A stretch of DNA of 64,000 bases from Zantedeschia hybrid cultivar. Lineage: Eukaryota > Streptophyta > Magnoliopsida > Alismatales > Araceae. Positions within the stretch are counted from its first letter, which is position 1, and each line of letters starts with the position of its first letter. The position numbers were made by a program, and so were the translations under genes. The DNA lies in NCBI GenBank assembly GCA_030544215.1, contig JARZZO010000011.1, positions 730,001 through 794,000 on the forward strand, written 5' to 3'. The notes under the pieces are model-generated. The model worked only from the letters and a program-made list of their open reading frames with translations. It had not been told where the DNA came from and did not search any database. Positions 35,801 through 50,100 of this stretch are shown here, piece by piece.

Positions 35801-38127
35801 AAGACATGTATGAAGCATAATGAATTAAGGTTACAGCAGAGCTTCAATATACACCTCTTGTAAGCGCCACAAACCCAGGCACCGCCGTATGCATGCCAGA
35901 AGTGAGCATAGAGGAGTAAGATGTCCCAGTTGAATCAAACTTGAAATTTCAGTAAAGTTAGGGCCCTGCATTGCATGATGAGGTCTCACACTCTTTACAT
36001 AATATTTGGGAGAATGGAATCTTAGATTATTTCTATACAGATAGAACATCAACATGCCTGTGACACATACAATATCAGCTGCACTTTTGTGCTGCTCCCA
36101 CCTAATGCAGAGGCAATGGCTTCTTTAGGAAAAACGCAAGCAGAAAAACTGAAAAACCCAGCATCACTCAGAGGAGATACCCATTTTGCAATGTCTCTAG
36201 GAAGGAAACCAAGTTGAACATAATCTGGTCCAGAAATTGACAATGAATCAATGATAATTTGCATAGAACAATTTAGTAAGAAAAGTCGAATCAATCAAAT
36301 TAAAAACACCCATTGAGAAGATATCTAATGCAGTTACTGACCAGCTTCAAAAAGCAAAGTACAATATGTTTCATATTGCAGAATATTGATGTTTATTTGT
36401 GAACTTAATCAAATGAAAGAAACATCTTTTGCACGGAGTCTCTTCCAGCATGCATCCTAACGGAACTCCATACACAAGACACAACTACTAAAACATTAAT
36501 AATTTAGCTTATCAATCTATATATGATTGATATGATATCACCATCATTAAGTTTATTAACGTATATCACGATTGGCATAACAAAGAAGTTTAATAATATT
36601 ACAGCTGTCTACAGCTTGACAATTTCACAACAAGGCTCAGAAACAGATTCAGAAACTGTCTAAAAAAGGAGAAATAAAGGGTGAAGTGGTGAACTGGATA
36701 TTCTGGTTGACTGAATTTGTAAGGCCCAGCTTTTATAGATCTCCGGTAGGTGCACAAGAGCAAAAACAAAATAACAAAGAACATAAATGTAAAGAACATA
36801 AATATAAGTAACAAGTAAACAACATATCCCAAATAATTACATAAATTGGCCATACCCGATAATTTTCTTTTTATGAACTGGAGCCATGTTTCCTTTTCTG
36901 CATCTTCCGTCGCACAGCAATATGTTAAATAACTTTTATGAGAACCCATAAATTGCGTTCTCAGTAAGGATCATTTACATCCCTACTAACATCTTACACA
37001 CCATCCCATTCACTCTTCCTTGCCTATGCATGTCATGCAGTTTCTCTTCTTGTTAACAGACACAAGTAATAGAAAAAAAAAATGGATGTAATATGATTTC
37101 ATATTTTAAATTCCTGATTTAACTCTGACCAAATTTTCCAATCTTGTTTTTCTAATTTAAACCTTTCCACCCTACATCACTTTTGAGATATATGTGGCCC
37201 TTATGTACTAATGCATTGAACTAGTATGAAATATATGCATCGTGAAACGACGTGAATCCGATGCAGAAACATTCAACAGAGTAATAAACGGTCACACATT
37301 TTCTTACATTCTTTCTTTTCCTCAGTGGTACTTTATACTAGTAAAGAAAATATAAAGATACTTAGTGTCAGTCTTCAACATAAGGTCTCAGGATTGAGTC
37401 GTTCATTCGTTAATCTTTCACCTGATCAGTCGTATTTCTCATAGTCATAACCTGATCAATCGTAAAGTTCATTGATCGTTCATAAGTTGTAAGTTCGTAG
37501 GGCGACTCATCATTTCGACATGAAGTGACAGGGATAACCATGAACTAACAGTCGTAACTATAAGTAGGTCGTTCCTCTGACGCACCTATTACCCTTCAGC
37601 CTACCGAACCCAGTAAGTCATCAAAAACCTACTGAGGAGGCTGAAAAAGCGCTAAGTCGGGTCTGTAGTGTACCCACTCCCCCTCACTATAGCGTCCACG
37701 CCCTAGCCTATGGATGCACTCAAGTAGGAATTCCCTCCCTTGACTAGCCGATGTCTCAAACTTGGACTCTGGAACCATAACTAAAGAAGGAATGCTCCAT
37801 GCCTCGGCACACATCGTTGCGAAGCTTTCCGTACGTCTCCTTATCATCAGGAGACGTGTCATCGTCTCGCTAGCTATAATGACACTTCTTTTCTTTATAG
37901 AAAGAAAGACAAATCATCATGGAAAACACCGATCAAACACACAATATGAGTTCATCATCATTATAGAAGGCTTCCATATCTTTATTTTACATTCATCATC
38001 ATAATCATGTTTCATATTCATCATCATAGAGACTTCCATGCCTCATTTCATTTCATCATCTTTTATTCCCCTTAATAGGGTCATCATAGCCATGAAATTA
38101 CTCCATAAGTCTTTATACTCTATAATG

Positions 38128-38161
<34 letters not shown>

Positions 38162-41100
38162 GCTAATCATATACTATATCTTTAACAGTCACCAGGTTTT
38201 TTCTTATGACAAGATACTTCATTATTGAAATCATTGTTCAATTATTATAAAACTTCACAGTAATCATGGAAGGCTTCCTTGCCTGCACTTTCTTTCATAT
38301 GTTTCTTCTTTCAAAGTAAGGGGACTAGAGTGTGCCTTCTAATATTTGCATTCTTGTTCTCTTGTCCCTCATTTTGAGTTTATCATTAATATCAGGAGAT
38401 CTTTTCTTAATCATCCTTGCATCATAACACACATAGTTATATTCATATATGGTTTGTCATGGTTCATCATATTCTTGTATTTCATGTACAGGTTCTAGTA
38501 TACTTCCTAGTAAAACATCATAAGGATCATAGGGGAAACTAGCTAAAACAACGTACAAACATATTGCACAAGAAGATGCAGGTAAAATAAAGTCATTTTC
38601 TTATGAATCTTAACTCCTTCGTAAAGTTCCTCAAATAAAAAAATAATAGACACAGGTTCCCCTTCTTTCTTATGGTTTAATATCTCCCAAAATATCAAGC
38701 TTGGAGTTATCTTTTTAATGAGAAACGGCCATACTTTACTTAGATGTTATGTATAACTTAATAGGTATTCAGGTCTTCAACACATGCCACAATTTATAAA
38801 TCGTTCAACATAAACATGATCACAATCATGTTACAATGCCCGTTGCAATATAATCAATACATAGCATGCTCTTAATAGTAAACCACCAACAAAACATGTT
38901 TCTTTTTATGCCATATCATGCTTAAATATGTAGCTTCATTATTCTATAAGATTATCCTAAAATTTGCCTTTATATCATTAATTTTCCTATCATAAACCCC
39001 TCTTATAATCAAAATTTGTATTACAATTATAATATCCAAAATAAGGAGTATCATCCTACCTCTTACCAAGAAGGCCGCCGCTAACCGCCTCGCTGTTGCC
39101 GGACCACCGCCTTGTCGTCGCCGGACCGCCGCCAAGCCGCCACCGGCTGCTTCCCCTTCTCCTTCTTCTCTTTTCCACTCTCTCCCTCGCTCACTCTCAC
39201 TCTCTCTCTCTTTTTCTCCCTCCTTACTCCCCTTGCTGGCTGCCCCTGCCAGCCCCCCTTGCCCCCCTTTTAAAAAAGAAGAAGGGAAATTGGTGTGTGC
39301 GTGTGTGTGTGTGTGGGGGGGGTTGTTTATGGCGGTGGAGTCACTGTGGTGGCCCCTATTGGGCCACGGCTGGCCCATTAAACCAGGGCCTATTGGGCCT
39401 GGTTAACAGGCCCCTGCTTGGGCCTTTACTTCAGGCCCATTTAGGCCTTTATTTCTGGTCCATTAAACCCTCTATTTGGGGTCCATTTAGCCCATTAACA
39501 GTCCATTAGGGGTCCATATATTTAAATCCATTAAAAGCCCAATTATTATTTCTTTTAAAGCCTATTTAGATTGAACTTAAAAGCCCATTAACCCTATTAA
39601 GTCAAGGTAAGACTTTTATATTTAAACCCTCATTACCTTTTATTAATTGCATGTATACCCCCTTTCTTTTTATTAATTACATATATACCCTCATAATTTT
39701 TGTAGGGTCTTACATCCTTCCCTCCTTATAAATCTCGTCCTTGAAATTTCATGTTGATCATTTCAAAATTACCATATTAAAGCCTCCAAGGAATCACTCC
39801 TTCGTTTTGTCTTCTCAATCTCATATGGCTCTATTGATCATGGAATGCAAAATCGGCCGATCCCGATCCAGATCGGCCGATCCCGATCCAGATCGGCCGA
39901 TTCGGATCGAGATCGGCAGGTCCTGATTCCGGCCGATCCGATCCCGATTCGGATCGAGATCGGCGAGTCCCGATTCGGGGACCCGATCTGATCTGGAATT
40001 CCTTGCTATTGATAGTACAATACTACCATTCCACTTTCACAAAGGGAGTCATATCATTCATCATCTTTCTTTTTTCTTTTTCAGAATTTATTCTCTACGA
40101 CCCACCATGCTTTCGCTACGCTACTATGATAAATATGTTCTTATCTTAAGGTTTATCTTTTTATATATCAATTTTAGAAATATCTTGGTTCCTTAGATGT
40201 CATGCAACAAAATGATGTCATAAATCAATCCACAAATGTGAATAACAATGAATTTAATAGAAACTTATTTCATAAATGCATCGATAGGCAAGACTCAAAA
40301 TGTTGTCCCAGTTCGTAGTCCTGGCCGGTCAACCACTTACCAAGCACAATAAGTCTTATCACTGCCAAAAACACCAACACGTCACCCTTATGGCTACTAT
40401 AGAAGATTTGACTACATGGTGTGGCCAACACCGTGCACCAAACCTTCCAATAATATCATTTGGGTTTCGTGCAAAACATGCAATGAAACACATGCACATG
40501 CATGATGTCTTACAACACTATGGTTCTTGTATTTTTCCATATGATTTAGTTTGTTTAATTCATTATACATACTGACTTCACCCTATAGTACATGAGCTAT
40601 AGGTTCTTCCTTTGTCATCTCTGTCTATCAAGCTCCTTCATATAGTTGCGATCTCAACTCATATTTTAACAAGTAACATAAACCCCAGTACAACAGATTT
40701 GTCATAATGACTTTTCTTAGTTTCAATGTAAATACCCAATTTCCAAAAAGGCTCTTAGTGAAATATTCTTGGATATTTAAATTTCATTACAAGGCATTCT
40801 TCGTGGTACTTGGGTCCTCACGCAACTTTCTTCTTACAAGTTACAACTTAATCTGTTCAAAAAAACCTTCACTTTTCGTTTACTTCAAAATCTTCTACGA
40901 GACTTAACCACTGGTCTAAAGATATATATATCTTTTATAGCCAATCATTTGTTAAAATTAATGACATTCGTTGTTCATCTTTTTAGTTGATAAATAATCA
41001 AATAGGGTTGCCTTCCTGCAACCAGATTTAGTTTATTAAAAATCTAATCTTCACCCTTTTTTTATCTCTTTTTTTTTTTTTTCAAGCTTTCCAGCTAATT

Positions 41101-44053
41101 ACTTATTTGGTAACCCACTTACTTATGCAAATATTGTTATCTATGTCAACCTTCATTTACCACCTCTTTTCCTTTAACTCTTTCTAGATAACAACCTCCT
41201 ATATGATTGTTATTAAATAGGGGTCTCGACTTAGGTTACAGAAGTAATTAACATAAGTCCTATTATACCCAATGTTTATCATAACTATGCTTGTCTAGTT
41301 TCGATGTATGCACCTAATTCTTTAAAAAAAAAAAATTCTTTCCTGGTCCATCTTGAATCTTTAAACCTCACCTTCTGATTTATGCTTTATGATATTTAAT
41401 GCCTAATCCTACCTTCGCCTTACTTTCCCCTCACTCCTTGCTCTTAGTTTACACACGAACCTTCACTTATCTTCTTACCTGCTCATTTTTAGAGGTCACT
41501 ATATTTGTAACCAATCATTTATTAGTATTAAGAAGCACCATTATTCATTTTTCAGTTATTAAGAATTCGATAATATTGTTTTGCCTTTGAACAGATTTTG
41601 CTTTGCTTCTTATTAAGGACATGAACCACTACCTTCGGTCTTAACATTATTATCTCCTATTCAGAATTTCTTCAAGCTCTAGTCTAAAGCAACTCTTATC
41701 CCATATGTCTAGCCTGCTATGTATAATTCCCATCTCATTTTTCTTTCAACATTTCCAAATATTGTCCAACTATGACTCTCATGTTATGCATAGATTACTT
41801 ATACTTATCTATTACCATGGTAGACCATTGTTGTCAATGTTCCCTTCATCAAGACAGCCAATAAGGTCTTCTTACCTCAGCTAATTAGAAATTTCTCCTT
41901 TCCTAAACTTATACCACCAAGATTCGAATTCAATACTTTCGGCCCACTTCCTTATCTTTCCTCTTTCATAGCTGTTACTGTCACCTTACTATTATTGTAG
42001 ATCTCACTACCACTTAAGTTTAGTAACATTTCTCATTCTAAATTACTATATTTGTTTACAAGCAATGGCCAGTTGGGATATGTAGTTGTCGTACTCAAGA
42101 CATGATTTAATCATCTCATCATTTTACTTTAGCCTTGTGCATGTACTGCTAGACCTGCTTTGATACCATCTGTAACAGTCCAACTTTTACAGATCTCTGG
42201 TAGGTGCACAAAAGCAAAAACAAAATGATACGGGACAGCATGGTGAAGATAGATGAATGGCTCGGAGGCCAAAGGAGGAGAGGAAGAACACAGTGGGAAG
42301 AAGGTGACGAAGCTGGACAGAGGGAGAACAGGGGGTGGAGAAGAACCTGGGGCTTCTCATCCCTTCACAACAACCCTTCACGGGTCCATTCCCACAGAAA
42401 CGGACACATCGGCTGCTCTTTTCATTCTAATCATCATTGCCTCCTAAATGAGGGATACGAGACAATATATAGAGACTCCCCAAAAGAAACCCTAACAGTA
42501 CCCTAACACTAAAGGACCAAAATACCCCTTATTCAAAATAAAAAGACTAAAACAGAGTTAAATCTAAAAAAAAAAAAATACATCCATTGGGCCTCGAATG
42601 GGCCAAACAAAAATAAATAATGGGTTCCGAAATTTGTTTCAACCGTTCTTGGATTCCCATCACAAAATAATAAAGAACATAAATGTAAAAGAATAATAGG
42701 CAGATCATGTCCATCATACAACAAAATATAAGTAACAAATAAACAACACATCCCAAATAATTATATAAATTGGCCATACCTGATAATTTTCTTTTCATGA
42801 ACTGGAGCCATCTTTCCTTTTTTGTATCTTCTATCGCACATCTTTGAAAAATATGTTAAATAACTTTTATGAGAATCCATAAATTGAGTTCTCAATAATG
42901 ATCATTTACATCCCTACTAATATCCTACACACACACCGTCCCATTCACTTTTCCTTGCCTATGCATGTCATGCAATTTCTCTTATTGTTAGCAGATACAA
43001 GTAACAGAAAAAAAGGAAGAATTGATATAATATGATTTCATCTCTTAAATTCCTGATTTAACCCCGATCAAATTTTCAAATCTTGTTTTTCTAATTTAAA
43101 CCTTTTTGTTCCACCCTATATCAGTTTTGAGATGTATGTGGCCCTTATACACTAATACATTGAACTAGTATGAAATGTATGTACCGTGAAACAGTATGAA
43201 TCAGATGCATAAACATTCAACATAGTAATAACAATCACACATTTTCTTACATTCTTTCATTCCTTTTCAGTGGCACATTATACTAGCATAGAAAATATAA
43301 AGATACTTACAGTCAGTCTTCAACATAAGGTCTCAAGATTGAGTTGTTCCTTTGTTAATCTTTTACTTGATCGGTCGTATTTCTCATAGTCATAATCCAA
43401 TCAATCGTAAAGTTCATTAATCGTTCATAAGTCGTAGATTCGTAGGGCAACTCATCCTTTCGACCAGAAGTAACGGAGATAACCATGAACTAAACGGTGA
43501 GGAGGTCGTTCCTCCGACACACCTATTACCCTTCAGCCTATCCAGCCCAGTAAGTCATCGGAAACCTACTGAGGAGGCTGAAAAAGGCCTAAGTCAGATC
43601 TGCAATGTACCCACTCTTCCTCACTACAGCGTCCACGCCCCAGACTATGAGTGTACTCAAGTATAAACTCCGTCCCCTACCCAGCCGAGGTCCCAAACCT
43701 GAACTTTGGAATCGTCACTAAAGAAGGGATACTCCGTATCTTGGCACACATTATTGCGGAGCTTTCCGTACATCTCCTTATCCCCGGAAGATGTGTCGTC
43801 GTCCCGCTAGCCATGATGTCACTTCTTTTCTTTATAGAAAAAAGATAAATCATCATGGAAAACACCGATCATACACATCATATGAGTTCATCATCATTAT
43901 AGAAGACTTCCATCCTTTATTTCACATTCATCATCATAATCATGTTTCATATTTATCATCATAGAGGCTTCCATACCTCTTTTCATTTCATCATCTTTTA
44001 TTCTCCTTAATGGAGTCATCATAACTATAAAATTATTCCATAAGTCTTTATAC

Positions 44054-44101
<48 letters not shown>

Positions 44102-47100
44102 TGCTAATCATATATTGTATCTTTAATAGTCACCAGGTCTTTTCTTATGAAAAGATAATTCATTATTAAAATCATTGTTCAATTGTTATAAAAATTCACA
44201 GTAATCATGGAAGGCTTTCTTGCCTTCACTTTCTTTCATATGTTTCTTCTTTCAGAGTAAAGGCACTGGAGTGTGCCTTCCAATATTCGCATTCTTGTTC
44301 TTTTGTCCCCCATTTTGGGATTATCATTAACATCATGAGATCTTTTCTCAATCATCTTTACATCATAACACACGTATAGTTATATTCGTATGTGGTTTGT
44401 CATGGTTCATCATATTCTTGTATTTCATGTAGAGGTTCTATTATACTTCCTAGTAAAACATCATAATGATCATAGGGAAAACTAGCTAAAACAACATACA
44501 AACATACATATATTGCACAAGAAGATGCAAGTAAAATAAAGTCATTTTCTTATGAATCTTAACTCCTTCATAAAGTTCCTCAAATCATAAAATAATAGAC
44601 ACAGGTTCCCCTTATTTCTCATGGCTTAATATCTCACAAAATATGTAGCTTGGATTTATCCTTTTAATAAGAAACGGTCATACTCTACTTAGATGTTATG
44701 TATAACTTAATAGGTATTCAGGTCTTCAACACATGCCACAATTTATAAATCGTTCAAAATAAACATGATCACAATCATGTTACGATGCCCGTTGAAATAT
44801 AATTAGTACATAGCATGCTTTTAATAGTAAACCACCAACAAAACATGTTTTTTTCATGCCATATCATGCTTAAACATGTAGCTTCATTATTCTATAAGAT
44901 TATCCTAAAATTTGCCTTTATATCATCAATTTACCTACATAAACCCCTCTTATAATCAAAATTTGTTTACAATTATAATCCCCAAAATAGGGAGTATCAT
45001 CCTACCTCTTACCAAGAAGGCCGCCGCCGACCACCGCGCCATCGCCGACCGCCTAGCCAAACCGCCTCCTTGCTGTCGCCGGACCACCGCTGGCTACTTC
45101 TCCTTCTTCTCTTTTCCACTCTCTCCCTCACTCACTCTCCCTCTCTCTCCCTACCCCCCTTGCTGCTGCCCCTGCCAGCCCCCCTTCCCCCCCCCCCCCC
45201 CCCCCTTTTTTTTTATAGAAGGGGAAGGGAAGTTGGTTGGGGGGTGGGGTATGGCGGTGGAGGGGTCCCACCCCTTATAGGGGGCGGTGGTCCCTATTGG
45301 GCCACAGCTGCCCCATTAAACCAGGGCCCATTGGGCCTGGTTAACAGGCACCTGTTTGGGCCTTTACTTCAGGCCCATTTAGGCTTTTATTTCTGGCCCA
45401 TTAAAGCCTCTATTTGGGGTCCATTTAGTTGGGCCCACTAATAGCCCATTAACAGTCCATTAGGAGTCCATTTATTTAAATCCATTAAAGGCCCAATTAC
45501 TATTTCTTTTAAAGCCCATTTAAGTTTAACTTAAAAGCCCATTAACCCAATTAAGTCAAGTTAAGACTTTTGTATTTAAACCCTCATTACCTTTTATTAA
45601 TTGCACGTATACCCCCTTTTTATTGATTGTATATATACCCTCATAATTTTTGTGAGGTCTTACATAATTGGTTTTCTCCAATAGCACAAGTTTTTTATGC
45701 CCACTCCATGGAACGTGAACAAGCATCCCCATGGTGAATGTGCACCACTACAAAAGGCAGTTGGTACACAAGCATCTCCATGTTGGCAATAATGACATGC
45801 ACATAGACGCAAATGTTCAGATTGGTACACAAACTACCCATCCTAACGCAAATCTCATTTACTATTCTCCTAAAAGAAGAGCTTTAATAGTGATTTCCTA
45901 ATATCACGCAATAGAAAAGGATATGGAACTCCACACAGAAAGAATGCATGCAACTGAATTAATTGCATTAACCACGAGCATTATAAAAAGAACACTAGGA
46001 CCACTTTAGAACATCATTTTTTTCCAAATATACAATTACTTGTCCAAAGTGAAAACTATCACTTCGCCACCCTAGTTCGTTGAACCAAAGTAATCCTCAG
46101 TCTATTCAAGCATATTGACTCATATCATATTTCCTATAACTATATTATTCATTGTATGTTGCCATAGTAAATAATGAATGATACAAAGCTAACTTATGGG
46201 ACAGACATGGGTGTCAGGTTTTGACATGGCCATGGATGTCAAACATCGCCAAGTTTCAAAGACAAAATATGGAGATGTAGGGAGGTACAGAGATATGGAC
46301 ACATTCATCTGTACATGTACATGCATACAGTAATGTACAAACAATTGAAAGTTACCTAAATATTAATCTAATTTTTGAATTTAACACTCAAACAAGTAAT
46401 TTGAAGAATTCTTGAAGTGTGCATTTTGAAATCTTATAATGGAGTGTCAATAAGTGTTTGAGTGGTGGCCTGGTGGGCTATATCAGGTGTTCAACATGCC
46501 TCTCTTATGCAAATATAAGTGTCCCCCAAATCAAAGATATTGTCAGAGGAGCTTTAGCTTTAGAGTGTGAAAAGAACCACATAAAAGTACTTTCACATAC
46601 AGCAAAATTGCGGAAGTATGTATGTAGGTCCTTAGGCAATTTATACCCATATATGTTGAACAATTCCTTGGGGATTCTTATACATATTAGTTTCTTTATG
46701 GCTTGTCCTTGTATTCATTTTCATGATTTCAGCATTTTGCATCCAGCAGCTACAGTGGGCATGTTGCAAATCTTAGTGGGTAAGGGGTTCCAGAAAGCGT
46801 ATTAGAAAAATCTACTTTCTAAGAAAAATTATTTTCCCATTCAGAAATTACCCCAAAAAAATTCCTACCTCTAGACTTAAGATTTTTTTTTTTTTTTTGC
46901 TGGAGGAAAATGAGCTTCTCTCTCACTGCCCCTTATTTAACACAAAAGGTGGAAGGATGGTATTTCCAATCTGATGTCATGGTATGGTAGCGGAAGCATG
47001 TCTTAGCATCAAAGCTTTTAGTGAACAGGAGTGAGATGATTAAATCACCAACACAGTTTCTCACACTGCATCTTTTGCTCTAGTTGTATGCTTCATTATT

Positions 47101-50100
47101 TTCCTTTCTTCTACATTACAATGGATGTATCGCTCAACCAAAAAAGGGTTTACACAGATAATAAGAAAAGAGAAAAGATTGGAAAATAACTCTACCAATT
47201 GTTTGGGGGGTTGACTGATCAGATGATATTGGAAGGCTTTGTAATTACCATCCGAGTTTGTGACAAAAATGCCAACAGCATTTAGATCAGCTTGTATGTT
47301 GGTGTTTCTTTTCAAGAGAACTTCCATCATGCCACAAGCATTTTGGCGACAATTCCCCAGCAATGAAGCCAAGGTCCTAAGTTGCATGCCATTCAAATCA
47401 GTTGCAGGTCGAAATCGGTGGTTTATGCCTACTACAAATGTTTGAACCGAACCAAGTAATTTGGTGCCACTAGACTGTAAATGAACAATCTCCTTTGCCT
47501 GCATTAAGCCAACAAAATATAGTAAAATTTACTACTGTAATTTGGATGAGAATTTTGAGCCACTGTAAGATTGTAAAGATCAGTATCATTGAGAACTTTA
47601 AACAAATTGTAGCGTGAAACCATTGTATGAACTCAAAAAAATATATACAAGAAAGGCAATTCCCATAAAGGTATGTTTTCCAGCCTTCAATGAATTCATG
47701 GAAGAAATTACTTCTGTACCACCAGATGATACATGGCAGTTTGAATCAATTCAGGACCACCCAGCAGGCCTCAGAGAAAAAGTAACTGGCACCAACTCCA
47801 GTTCAGCTCTTCTTTAACCAATTTGTCCAGTATGATATCTGGTTTAAACAGTCAGAGATGACTTCTTGGATCTCAGTGCCATCTGGTGGGTCAGAAAGAA
47901 AAGATCCCAAAGAGATCATGAGATCCTCCTTTGTCTTCTTTCTCTCATCCCTCCTTTTTTCCGTCGTCTTCTTTCTTCCACCCGTCCTCCATCATTGTGG
48001 CTGTCTATCATTGGCATGGTCATCATCATCTCCTCCTGCTTCGAATTCTCCTTTCTCCTCCTCAGCCTTTGTCTCAGCATTGTCATCAACCACTTCTCCT
48101 GTGGCTTCCACTTCTACTTCTCGTTATCCTTTTTCCTCTGCCCCCCCTCTTGGTCTTGGTTTTATCTCAAGATTATGGAAAAACTAAGATCTTGTAGAGA
48201 TCCTAAAGAAATATTTTTTGCCAGCTAGACGGTCAAAAAGTTTGACTTGGTCCAACTCAGCCCAGCTCCACCTCAACTCAATAAAAAGTCAGACCTAAGC
48301 CAGTCAACTTAACCAACCATGTGATGGTCAAGCCACCAAACTCCTGTCAGAATTTGTCTAACCCAACCTTAATTAGCTTAATGATTTTTTAATAAAGGCA
48401 AATGAAGTCTAAAATAGAGGCAAAAGTAGTCTAAATTAAAGGCAAATGTAGTCTAACATGCAATTGTCCAATGTTGCATAGTCTACCCAAATCTGTGCCA
48501 AATCCATGGTTTGAGAATGAATTATTCCATTCAGGAAAAAAAGTGAGACAGATTGAAAACTTTCTACACTTAAAAAGATTGAAACAAGATATGTTAAGAA
48601 TTCACATGCACTGATGTAAAAAGATACCTGAATATCCAAGTATCTGTCCATTTCCAAGGCTTATATGAAAAATACAGATTCTGGAATTTTTTGGATTCTA
48701 ATGCAAATACTGCCCACATCCCCCTTTGCTACAATAAGTATCCAAATGCACCCACTTCCAAATATGATTATCCATCTACTTGTTCCTCTTTCTATGAAGC
48801 CTCTTTGCTAAATAAAAACTTAGTAACCAGAAAAAAGGCAGTGAAGAATTTTGAGGACCCTTCAGTTCCTACAGTCAAAGTCAACTATTCTATGGCATGT
48901 TTTCTTGTTCAGTCCACTTCATAAATTGTACTTCCATATGTTATGTAATAATTTTTTTTTTGGCATATTGCACATTTGAGAAGTAGAAATTATAGGGACA
49001 TTAGTCTGACTAAGTTGAATATAGTCTTTATGCATGTTAGGTGTCAGAAGTAGAACATGTAAATTTGTAGAAAGAATACAAAAAGAAACATAGATTGGCA
49101 CAGTTTTTTCTGAAAGTTTGACATATTACTTGCATAAGGACAAGGATAAACATACACATTTTTTCTAAGAAGCTAAGGATATAGTTGAAATTCACCATTC
49201 TGACAGGTGTCTATTTACATCGTGGTCACAAGTATAGACCGCAAATTTTAAAAGATAATTTGGTTGTCCTAGCTGCACTTTTATTAGTAAAAAAGACTCG
49301 GCACTTTCTCCAATATAATGATTGATATCCGTGCATTTTGGAATCAGAATTACAAAAATGGTAACATGACACAAGACTTTGCAACCAACAATTTAGAAGT
49401 TAATACGTCAGTGCGAGATGGAAGGATCTGAAGCCTTCTGTAGAATCATTCTCAGGTCTGAAAATAATAAAAAAGGCTGATTAAGTATAATAATCAGACA
49501 AAGTACCCAGGGAATAAGGGAAGTCTGGCCATTGCAGGCTTGAAGCCTTGAAGGTCCCCTGAAATTCATTAAAATTCTCCATGTGCATTTTGCTGTCAAG
49601 AATTCTATGGACTGGAAGTATGCAGTTTTCTCAATTTGCACATACAATGCCGTATATTTTGGCAACAACATCCTTCGAGCATAGCAGAAAGACGGCGAAT
49701 CATGATCTAAAGGCATCACGTTCTTCTCAGAAATTTGAATTATAATTGTGGTCTTTTAGATGTTGATCAGAAACCAGACCAGAAAGTTTAAAACAAAATC
49801 AGAGTGTTCAATGAAAAGAGTAGGATTTCATAAAAAGGTGTGGGATACATGAGGGAGATCGAACCCTCATACTTTATTATTCTATATTGTTTTATTTTGA
49901 TAGATGTTGAGAACTTGGGATGAGTCCTCTAAAAGTCTAAAGTGTTGGGTCAAACATGTGGATCCATTGATTTTGAGCTCTCTCCACTAACCTTAGTCAG
50001 TGTTAATTATGTCGATCAAGTGATTGACCACCCTTGATTAACTATCACAAGGTGATGCCCTTTAAACAAAACTACACAATAATGTAATGCAAGATTAATT

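Larger units (their letters stand above)
36718..45664 (-). mobile_element. Large LTR retrotransposon without genes (LARD-like)
   Basis: Two direct LTRs, 36,718-39,714 and 42,171-45,664, flank 2.46 kb. Both begin TGTAA and end TTACA. Next to the right LTR, read on the minus strand, is a primer-binding site TGGTATCAAAGCAGGT (42,168-42,153), and next to the left LTR a polypurine tract AAGGAGGGAAGGA (39,727-39,715). The element is therefore in minus orientation, the same as its host gene. Flanks GAATT (36,713-36,717) and TAATT (45,665-45,669) are a TSD with one mismatch. No gag or pol could be found inside, so it needed proteins from elsewhere, as in large retrotransposon derivatives. It lies in an intron of the phosphodiesterase-like gene. 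Confidence 0.85.

Noticed and set aside
37629..43865. Similar small frames near 37.7 kb and 43.7 kb on both strands
   Set aside because: They recur because the two LTRs are copies; the frames differ between LTRs and carry no motif, so the similarity is not coding conservation.
47858..48228. Overlapping plus-strand frames of 88-120 codons rich in Ser, Phe, Leu and Pro
   Set aside because: They come from a CT-rich intron stretch; low-complexity composition in all three frames.
49408..49719. Use of the 103-codon minus-strand frame as an exon of the phosphodiesterase-like gene
   Set aside because: Exons at 63,848 and 47,498 already join in phase and keep family sequence. This frame looks out of register with the protein-like one, which has stops.
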